Below, piece by piece: positions 40,941 through 46,200 of a stretch of 46,200 nt of DNA (its first letter is position 1; the number at the start of each line of letters is the position of its first letter). A program made the position numbers and the translations under genes. The notes under the pieces were generated by a model. That model did not search any database and was not told where the DNA came from. It saw nothing but the letters and a program-made list of their open reading frames with translations. Location: assembly GCA_023412855.1 (NCBI GenBank), contig JAEZRJ010000036.1, positions 1-46,200 on the forward strand, given 5' to 3'. This DNA comes from Bacillota bacterium. Its GTDB lineage: Bacteria > Bacillota > Clostridia > Lachnospirales > Lachnospiraceae.

Positions 40941-42122
40941 ATGAAAAACGGCTATAAGAAAACGATTAACGCCTGCTTCATCGCATATGTAGTGCAGGCG
41001 ATTGTAAATAATTTTGTTCCGCTGCTATTTCTGACCTTTCAAAACAGCTACGAAATACCCCTTACAAAAATCACCATGCTCATCACCATCAATTTTGGAA
41101 TCCAGCTTCTGGTGGACATGCTGTCCGTGGGTTTTGTGGATAAAATCGGCTATCGGGCCTCTATGTTACTCGCCCATATCTTTGTGGCTGCCGGTTTGGT
41201 GTCCCTTACCGTATTGCCGGAGTTATTTTCCGACCCGTTTATCGGGCTGCTCACGGCAGTAATTATTTATGCGATAGGCGGCGGCATTCTTGAAGTGCTT
41301 GTAAGTCCGGTGATGGAGGCCTGCCCCACGGATAATAAAGAAAAGGCTATGAGTCTGCTGCATTCCTTCTATTGCTGGGGGCATGTGGGAGTAGTTTTGA
41401 TTTCCACCATATTCTTCCGGGCATTCGGCATTTCTAACTGGAAGCTGTTAGCGTTGGTATGGGCGATCATCCCGATTATAAACGCTGTGATATTTGCGAA
41501 GGCTCCTATCGCCTCACTCATTGAGGAAGGTGAAACAGGACTGACGATAAAAGAGCTGTTTTCCAAGAAAATATTCTGGGTCCTTATGCTCATGATGGTA
41601 TGTGCAGGAGCCAGCGAGCAGGCGGTCAGCCAGTGGGCGTCCACTTTTGCGGAAAACGGCTTGGGAGTGAGCAAGACAGTGGGGGATTTGGCGGGGCCGA
41701 TGTCTTTTGCCACGATGATGGGTATATCGAGAGTATTTTATGGAAAATACGGAGAAAAGATTAATCTGGATCGTTTTATGGCCTACAGTGTTTTGTTGTG
41801 TGCGGTCTCCTATTTGTGCATATCTCTTATACCCGTTCCGGCGCTGGGACTGGCGGGCTGTGCGCTGTGCGGACTTTCGGTGGGAATTCTCTGGCCGGGG
41901 ACGTTCAGCAAAGCGGCGGCGGCCATACGAGGCGGTGGCACGGCGATGTTCGCGATGCTGGCGTTGGCAGGCGATTTGGGCTGTTCGGGCGGTCCTACTG
42001 TGGTAGGAATGGTTTCCAGCTATTTCGGCGACAACTTGAAAGTCGGCATTTTGGCAGCGATCGTATTCCCTATTCTGTTACTTTTTGGAATTGCGTGGAG
42101 CAGGAAATTGAAAGAAGCATAA
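40941..42122 (+). CDS. MFS transporter, FHS/sugar-type
   Basis: A 393 aa membrane carrier with about twelve segments. SVGFVDKIGYRASMLLAH lies in the place of motif A; GGGILEVLVSPVMEACP and LLHSFYCWGHVGVV recall FucP/FHS-like and related clostridial MFS proteins. GAGGA precedes the ATG. It is divergent from the AraC-type regulator, which probably governs it. The likely substrates are sugars or sugar alcohols, inferred from the type of regulator only. Confidence 0.85.
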   Translation: MKNGYKKTINACFIAYVVQAIVNNFVPLLFLTFQNSYEIPLTKITMLITINFGIQLLVDMLSVGFVDKIGYRASMLLAHIFVAAGLVSLTVLPELFSDPFIGLLTAVIIYAIGGGILEVLVSPVMEACPTDNKEKAMSLLHSFYCWGHVGVVLISTIFFRAFGISNWKLLALVWAIIPIINAVIFAKAPIASLIEEGETGLTIKELFSKKIFWVLMLMMVCAGASEQAVSQWASTFAENGLGVSKTVGDLAGPMSFATMMGISRVFYGKYGEKINLDRFMAYSVLLCAVSYLCISLIPVPALGLAGCALCGLSVGILWPGTFSKAAAAIRGGGTAMFAMLALAGDLGCSGGPTVVGMVSSYFGDNLKVGILAAIVFPILLLFGIAWSRKLKEA

Positions 42123-42142
42123 AACAAGCATAAAATAAGCGG

Positions 42143-42170
42143 TTGCTTTTCTTTTGTCATTTGGTATAAT
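42143..42170 (+). promoter_or_regulatory. Promoter of lacI-type gene
   Basis: TTGCTT (42143-42148), a 16 nt spacer and TATAAT (42165-42170), about 70 nt before the start codon. Confidence 0.6.
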
Positions 42171-42241
42171 TATGTCATTTCAAAATACAAAATTTAATTT
42201 ATACCTTTTAACTTATTAGCGGTGTGAGGTAAGGAGTAGCG

Positions 42242-43255
42242 ATGATCACAATCAAAGAAATGGCTCAAATGCTCGATATCAGTACTACTACCGTATCAAA
42301 TGTAATACATGGAAAAACGGGGGAAGTTTCTTCTGCTACGATAGAAAAGGTAAGGCGGCTGATAGAAGAATATGATTATGTTCCGAATATTAATGCCAGA
42401 AATCTTGCGAGAAACGAATCGGGAATTATTGGACTGGCAATGAAGACCAATCGGGATAAATATGAAAATTTTATTAAAGATCCGTTTGCAGGAGAACTGA
42501 CAGGAGCTGTTGAGAGCTGTGTCAGGGCAAGGGGATATTTTATTATGCTGTACATATCGGATGAGATTTCCGAGATAATAAATTCAGTGGCCAGTTGGAA
42601 TGTGGACGGACTGATATTATTCGGAATTGGCAAAGAGGATGGAATACTGCTGAAAAAGAGAGTGAAAAAACCGATGGTTTTTGTGGACTGTTATATCGAA
42701 GATTCCATATTTGAATATGTAAATGTGGGGATTGAAGACAGAAAAGGAAGCTATGAAATTACAAAACATTTAATTTCCAAAGGCCATAAAAAAATCGCCT
42801 ATCTTGCGGATAACTGTGAAGGCGGTGACTATGAACGCTTTAAAGGCTTTAAGGATGCGATAACGGAGGCCGGAATTTCTTATGATGAAGAGAATTTTAT
42901 CATGCTTCGGCCAAACGGCGCAGATTTGTCATTGCTTCTGGCTGATGTACACCGCAGGGTAAATTCTTATACCGCTTTTGTATGTGCGTCCGATTACTAT
43001 GCGGTACACATAATAAATTATCTGAGGGATCATGGAGTCAGGATACCTGAGGACATATCCATCGTTGGATTTGACGACAATGAGTACAGCAGAATGGTAA
43101 GACCGGCATTAACGACAGTTCATCAGGATATTTCTCAAAAAGGTGGAATTGCCGTAGAAAAGCTGTTTCAAATGATTCATGAAGAAGATTATGGAGAAAA
43201 TTATACGCGGCTTCCGGTATATGTAGTGGAAAGGGACTCTGTAAAAGAGGTTTGA
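42242..43255 (+). CDS. LacI-family transcriptional regulator
   Basis: A 337 aa repressor of standard length. The N-terminal helix-turn-helix MITIKEMAQMLDISTTTVSNVIHG and hinge YVPNINARNLAR are typical, followed by a periplasmic-binding-protein-like sugar domain (GIIGLAMKT, DGLILFGIG, HLISKGHKKIAYLAD, ISIVGFDDNEYSRMVRPALTTVHQD). AAGGAG precedes the ATG. It lies 1.2 kb before two near-identical palindromic operators at the sugar-binding gene (44430 and 44582), which are its likely targets. Confidence 0.92.
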   Translation: MITIKEMAQMLDISTTTVSNVIHGKTGEVSSATIEKVRRLIEEYDYVPNINARNLARNESGIIGLAMKTNRDKYENFIKDPFAGELTGAVESCVRARGYFIMLYISDEISEIINSVASWNVDGLILFGIGKEDGILLKKRVKKPMVFVDCYIEDSIFEYVNVGIEDRKGSYEITKHLISKGHKKIAYLADNCEGGDYERFKGFKDAITEAGISYDEENFIMLRPNGADLSLLLADVHRRVNSYTAFVCASDYYAVHIINYLRDHGVRIPEDISIVGFDDNEYSRMVRPALTTVHQDISQKGGIAVEKLFQMIHEEDYGENYTRLPVYVVERDSVKEV

Positions 43256-43321
43256 TCGTTAATTGATAAAGCATGCATTTATTATTGAAGCCATTTTGTT
43301 TATTCCAGGGAGGAGAGGCAC

Positions 43322-44107
43322 ATGAACTTTCATGAATTCGGAAATAAGGGCTATCCTCATATTATGCTAATCCATGGAGGCGGGAACGCATGGTGGAACT
43401 ATTTGCGGCAAGCACGGGCACTGTCTGACCGCTACCATGTAATTCTCCCCACACTGGACGGGCATGGGGAGGAATACACTACTAACTATATTTCCACAGA
43501 GGATACGGCCGACAAGTTGATGGAATATATAGAGGAAAAATGTGACGGCCGGCTTTTTGCCTTGTGCGGCGTATCGCTTGGCGGGCAAATTGTAATGGAA
43601 CTTTTATCCCGAAAGCCTGATTTAACTCAAAAGGCGATTATTGACGGGAGTATCTGCTATCCCAACCCGGGCATGGCGCGTTTATGTATTGCAACGGTCC
43701 GTACTTGCGGGGGGCTTCTATTCAGTAAGAAAGCCTGCAGCTTTCAACTTGCCGTTATGCCTAAGGTGGTGCCGGAAAAGATGTTGTACCCGGAGGAAAT
43801 CAAAACATATTATATGCAGGATATGCCACGGATCAGAAAAGAAACTCTTTATACTGTGTACCGTACTTATATGATGCAATACATGCTCAAGGATAGTGTC
43901 AGAGAAAGTACAGCGCAGATAATGTACTGGTATGGTGAAAAGGAAATGAAGTGCGTCAAAAAATCCGCGCGGATGTTCAAGTCTTATATACCATCCTGTG
44001 AAATTTACGAAGCCAAGGGCTATAACCACGGCTATTTGGCTCTTTATTTGCCGGACGAATGGCTTGAGATTGCCGAAGCTTTCTTTCAGCGGAAAGAAAT
44101 TGAGTGA
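43322..44107 (+). CDS. Alpha/beta hydrolase
   Basis: A 261 aa soluble hydrolase. The oxyanion segment is LIHGGGNAWWNY, the nucleophile elbow CGVSLGG (Ser about residue 87) and the late catalytic His GYNHGYLALY; an acidic partner is likely in WYGEKEMKC. A helical cap (about 120-200) lies between. GGGAGGAG precedes the ATG. It follows the lacI-type gene after 66 nt and may be co-transcribed with it. The substrate is unknown; an ester linked to sugar metabolism is possible but unproven. Confidence 0.85.
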   Translation: MNFHEFGNKGYPHIMLIHGGGNAWWNYLRQARALSDRYHVILPTLDGHGEEYTTNYISTEDTADKLMEYIEEKCDGRLFALCGVSLGGQIVMELLSRKPDLTQKAIIDGSICYPNPGMARLCIATVRTCGGLLFSKKACSFQLAVMPKVVPEKMLYPEEIKTYYMQDMPRIRKETLYTVYRTYMMQYMLKDSVRESTAQIMYWYGEKEMKCVKKSARMFKSYIPSCEIYEAKGYNHGYLALYLPDEWLEIAEAFFQRKEIE

Positions 44108-44153
44108 CGAATTAAATATATTTGTTATCGATGGGCCAGATGCTAAGATACAG

Positions 44154-44201
44154 AGCTGATAACTTGTGAGAACCTGCAATCACAGTTATCGGCTTTTTTT
44201 G
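44154..44201 (+). terminator. Terminator after alpha/beta hydrolase gene
   Basis: AGCTGATAACT (44154-44164) pairs with AGTTATCGGCT (44184-44194), with one wobble pair, followed by TTTTTTT. Confidence 0.9.
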
Positions 44202-44300
44202 TTATCAGAGGAAAGACCTTGTGGCAGGAAAGAATGGAAGTGTTGTCTTTCCTATGATATAAACATAGGTGAAAAATACCTAAATTAACTTTAAAAAAAA

Positions 44301-44384
44301 AGATGTGCAGCTGCGCGCGGAATAAAAGTTGTGCTATCGAAGTACGTAGCTATGAGAGTGGATGAAGTATACTTTTATTATATT
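44301..44384 (+). repeat. Intergenic repeat copy D (degenerate)
   Basis: AGATGTGCAGCTGCGCGCGG, then AATAAAAGTTGTGCTATCGAA and the closing GAAGTATACTTTTATTAT: the core and the long stem of the repeat family with several substitutions. The leading TAATAGGA palindrome is missing. Confidence 0.75.
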
Positions 44385-44429
44385 GTAAGAGCAAGTTTCG
44401 AAGCACGTTACTTTTTATTTTACACCGGC

Positions 44430-44447
44430 AACTTATGCGCATAAGTT
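44430..44447 (+). promoter_or_regulatory. Upstream LacI-type operator
   Basis: AACTTATGCGCATAAGTT is a perfect 18 bp palindrome with a central CG, typical of LacI-family operators. It lies 93 nt before the -35 box. Confidence 0.8.
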
Positions 44448-44539
44448 AACGTATTAATAAAAAATGAACAAAGGACCAAAGAAAATTGTGAAAAATATAT
44501 ATCATATTTAAAAATAAATTAAAAAATATGGAAAAATGC

Positions 44540-44568
44540 TTGCGAAAAAACATGTGAGATGGTAATAT
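44540..44568 (+). promoter_or_regulatory. Promoter of sugar-binding protein gene
   Basis: TTGCGA (44540-44545), a 17 nt spacer and TAATAT (44563-44568), with the second operator covering the expected transcription start. Confidence 0.75.
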
Positions 44569-44581
44569 ACATATTACAAGC

Positions 44582-44599
44582 AACTTATGCGCATAAGTA
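44582..44599 (+). promoter_or_regulatory. Downstream LacI-type operator
   Basis: AACTTATGCGCATAAGTA matches the upstream operator in 17 of 18 bases. It begins 13 nt after the -10 box, where bound repressor would block initiation. Confidence 0.82.
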
Positions 44600-44659
44600 A
44601 CAAATGTTTGGTGAGAAAAATAGCGGTTAATGTAATAATAGACAAGGGAAGGGAAAAAT

Positions 44660-45994
44660 ATGAAAAGTAAATTGTTGGTTATGATGTTGGCGGGAACGAT
44701 GGCGTTCACAGCATTGACAGGATGCGGAAGCGGTACACAGACAGCAGGGGAGACTTCTATAGGTGCGGAGGTACAGACAGGTGAGGCGGAGGCCGGAACA
44801 GAAGAGGTATCGGCTTCAGGCGAAGCAATAAGAATCGTAAATGGCAAGATTGAGATTGATGAGCCGTTAAAAGCCTTTGCAAAAGCATATCAGGAAAAAA
44901 CCGGTCAGGAAGTAGTCATTGAATCGTTAGGAGGAGGCGTCGATATCAATGGAACCTTGAAAGGATATTTGGCAGCAGGAAATATGCCTGATATCTTTGT
45001 GTTCGGCGGAGAAGGGGATTATCAGACGTGGAAAGAGTATATGACAGACTTAAGCGGTGAAGAGTGGGCATCACAGACTGATTTCGGCTTTAAGTCGGAG
45101 GATGGAAAGGTCGTTGGATTCCCATATGCGGTAGAAGGCTACGGAATTACATATAATAAAAATGTCTTGGAAGCAGCAGGAATTGATCCGGCTTCCTTAG
45201 TAACTTATGACGCTTATAAAAATGCATTTGAAACGATAGACAGTAAAAAAGAGGAACTGGGATTGACGGCGGTATGTTCGGTTGCCGCAGAATCCGGACA
45301 GATGTACTGGTCCACGGGAAATCATCTTTTTGGATATTATTTATCAGCCGGTCTGGAAAGAGGAGATGACAAGTATATCGATATGCTGAAAGATGGAAGC
45401 ATCGATAATGATAGATTAGGGCAATTTGCGGACTTTATAGGAATGCTTTTTGACTATTCGGATCAGAGTACTCTTGTATCAGGAACCTATGATGACCAAC
45501 TTGCATTGTGGGCACAAGGCAAAACTGCTTTTATCACTCAGGGAAACTGGATCGATCCGTCGCTTCCGGATTATAATGTTGAATTTGATTGCGGTATAGC
45601 ACCTTTGGCATTTTCGAAGGAAGAGATATCAGGAGTGCTTGCGGATTGTCCTTCGTGGTGGTCTGTATATAACGACGGGAAAAACATAGATGCTTGCAAA
45701 TCTTTTTTGAATGAACTGGCGACATCAGAAGAAGGGCAAAAATGTCTTGTAATTGACTGCGGCATGATTTCACCTTATGAAACTTGTACGGTAACTCCTA
45801 CAACACCGCTTGCAGTCAGCTTGAAAACATATGTGGATGCCGGCAATACATATTCATGGGGCTGGACCAAGATGCCGGAGGGAATCGCAATGAACTCCAC
45901 AGGAGCAGTTTTTGAATTATATGCGAAGGATGAAATTGATAAAGATACTTTTGTGACGATGATGGGAACTGCAATCGCAGATTATGTGAAATAA
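44660..45994 (+). CDS. ABC transporter sugar-binding lipoprotein
   Basis: A 444 aa extracellular solute-binding protein, family 1 type. The lipoprotein signal MKSKLLVMMLAGTMAFTALTGC has its lipobox cysteine at 22, followed by a Thr/Gly/Glu-rich linker to about residue 50. FAKAYQEKTGQEVVIES, YLAAGNMPDIFVFGG, GFPYAVEGYGITYNKNVLEAAGI and GKTAFITQGNWID are typical. GGGAAGGG precedes the ATG. It is first of a LacI-controlled sugar uptake operon; permeases are expected right of the window. The short hairpin behind it may lower downstream expression. Confidence 0.92.
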   Translation: MKSKLLVMMLAGTMAFTALTGCGSGTQTAGETSIGAEVQTGEAEAGTEEVSASGEAIRIVNGKIEIDEPLKAFAKAYQEKTGQEVVIESLGGGVDINGTLKGYLAAGNMPDIFVFGGEGDYQTWKEYMTDLSGEEWASQTDFGFKSEDGKVVGFPYAVEGYGITYNKNVLEAAGIDPASLVTYDAYKNAFETIDSKKEELGLTAVCSVAAESGQMYWSTGNHLFGYYLSAGLERGDDKYIDMLKDGSIDNDRLGQFADFIGMLFDYSDQSTLVSGTYDDQLALWAQGKTAFITQGNWIDPSLPDYNVEFDCGIAPLAFSKEEISGVLADCPSWWSVYNDGKNIDACKSFLNELATSEEGQKCLVIDCGMISPYETCTVTPTTPLAVSLKTYVDAGNTYSWGWTKMPEGIAMNSTGAVFELYAKDEIDKDTFVTMMGTAIADYVK

Positions 45995-46006
45995 AATAGA
46001 ATAGGG

Positions 46007-46030
46007 CGGCTTTAAGGCCGCCTTATTTAG
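46007..46030 (+). terminator. Intercistronic hairpin after sugar-binding gene
   Basis: GGCGGC-TTTAAG-GCCGCC followed by TTATTTAG. It is a partial terminator of the kind often found between a binding protein and its permeases. Confidence 0.65.
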
Positions 46031-46123
46031 TAATAGGAACAAAAGCTGTGCTGTTGAAATATTTGGTTGCGAAAGTGTACGAAGCACACTTTTGTTCTGT
46101 AATAGAAAATGCGTCTATTACAG
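46031..46123 (+). repeat. Intergenic repeat copy E
   Basis: TAATAGGAACAAAAGCTGTGCT, then a loop with TTGAAATATTTGGTTGCG and the closing GAAGCACACTTTTGTTC (ends 46097), followed by the palindrome CTGTAATAGA...TCTATTACAG (46097-46123). Its middle is nearly identical to copy F. Confidence 0.85.
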
Positions 46124-46130
46124 AAACAAT

Positions 46131-46200
46131 AGATGCGCAGCTACGCGCGCGGAACAAAAGCTGTGCTGTTGAAATATTTGGTTGCGAAAGTGTATGAAGC
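46131..46200 (+). repeat. Intergenic repeat copy F (cut by window end)
   Basis: GATGCGCAGCTACGCGCGC, then GGAACAAAAGCTGTGCTGTT and on to GTGTATGAAGC at the window edge. Over about 50 nt it differs from copy E by one base (GTGTAC against GTGTAT). Confidence 0.85.

Noticed and set aside
46031..46200. CRISPR array at the right end
   Set aside because: Only two units, with self-complementary arms and a palindromic spacer; the same element occurs singly elsewhere in the window.

Overview
The window looks like chromosomal DNA of a Gram-positive anaerobe of the class Clostridia, most likely Lachnospiraceae. This is inferred from moderate-to-low GC, strong AGGAGG-type ribosome binding sites, a T-box riboswitch, YtrA-type GntR regulation, a fused folB-folK gene, a pyrBI (rather than PyrR-type) aspartate transcarbamoylase, and a group IIC intron maturase that resembles the Eubacterium rectale enzyme from memory. 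No tRNA, rRNA, CRISPR or prophage genes were seen.

Layout. 1-3094: a T-box leader with a UGG (Trp) specifier controls a three-gene ABC importer (trpXYZ type). 3196-5217 (minus): an ABC-F ATPase with a ~450 nt leader holding an upstream ORF and serial hairpins, which looks like antibiotic-responsive attenuation. 5436-6790: an SDR-like protein and an HPr-like protein lacking the phosphorylatable residues. 6941-8586 (minus): pyrBI behind a pyrL-like leader peptide and hairpin. 8686-12247: a PH-domain protein, a MATE exporter, a CmpB-like membrane protein and folC. 12362-15780: a self-regulated GntR/ABC operon. 16077-18913: folate operon folE-HD-folP-folBK; the HD protein is a candidate for the missing dephosphorylation step. 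18998-22689: a DUF5050 protein, pheA and a DUF815 AAA protein. 22709-22874: a long imperfect palindrome. 22924-28375: polyphosphate genes (ppx-HD, ppk1), maf, a Cof-type HAD phosphatase and a small acidic protein.

28393-32080 is the most unusual part: two complete group II introns, one inside the other. The outer one is class C, sits directly behind a rho-independent terminator and encodes a MarathonRT-like maturase. The inner one encodes a class D-like RT and is inserted exactly between domain V and domain VI of the outer ribozyme. Removing 30205-32037 restores a canonical class C 3' end, so this is a bacterial twintron.

32130-46200: a PHP-HAD fusion and a YkpA-type ABC-F protein (minus), an MFS carrier, a GDPD, a DUF3298 protein without signal peptide, a GGDEF protein, an AraC regulator divergent from an MFS transporter, a LacI regulator, an alpha/beta hydrolase, and a sugar-binding lipoprotein whose promoter is flanked by two near-identical LacI-type operators. 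The sugar permeases probably lie beyond the window.

A family of small structured intergenic repeats (about 50-120 bp, with a GGAACAAAAG...CTTTTGTTC stem and a GATGCGCAGC...GCGC core) occurs at least six times, mostly just downstream of terminators, including two tandem units at the right end. I ran no searches or folding programs; family names rest on recognising motifs and overall sequence.
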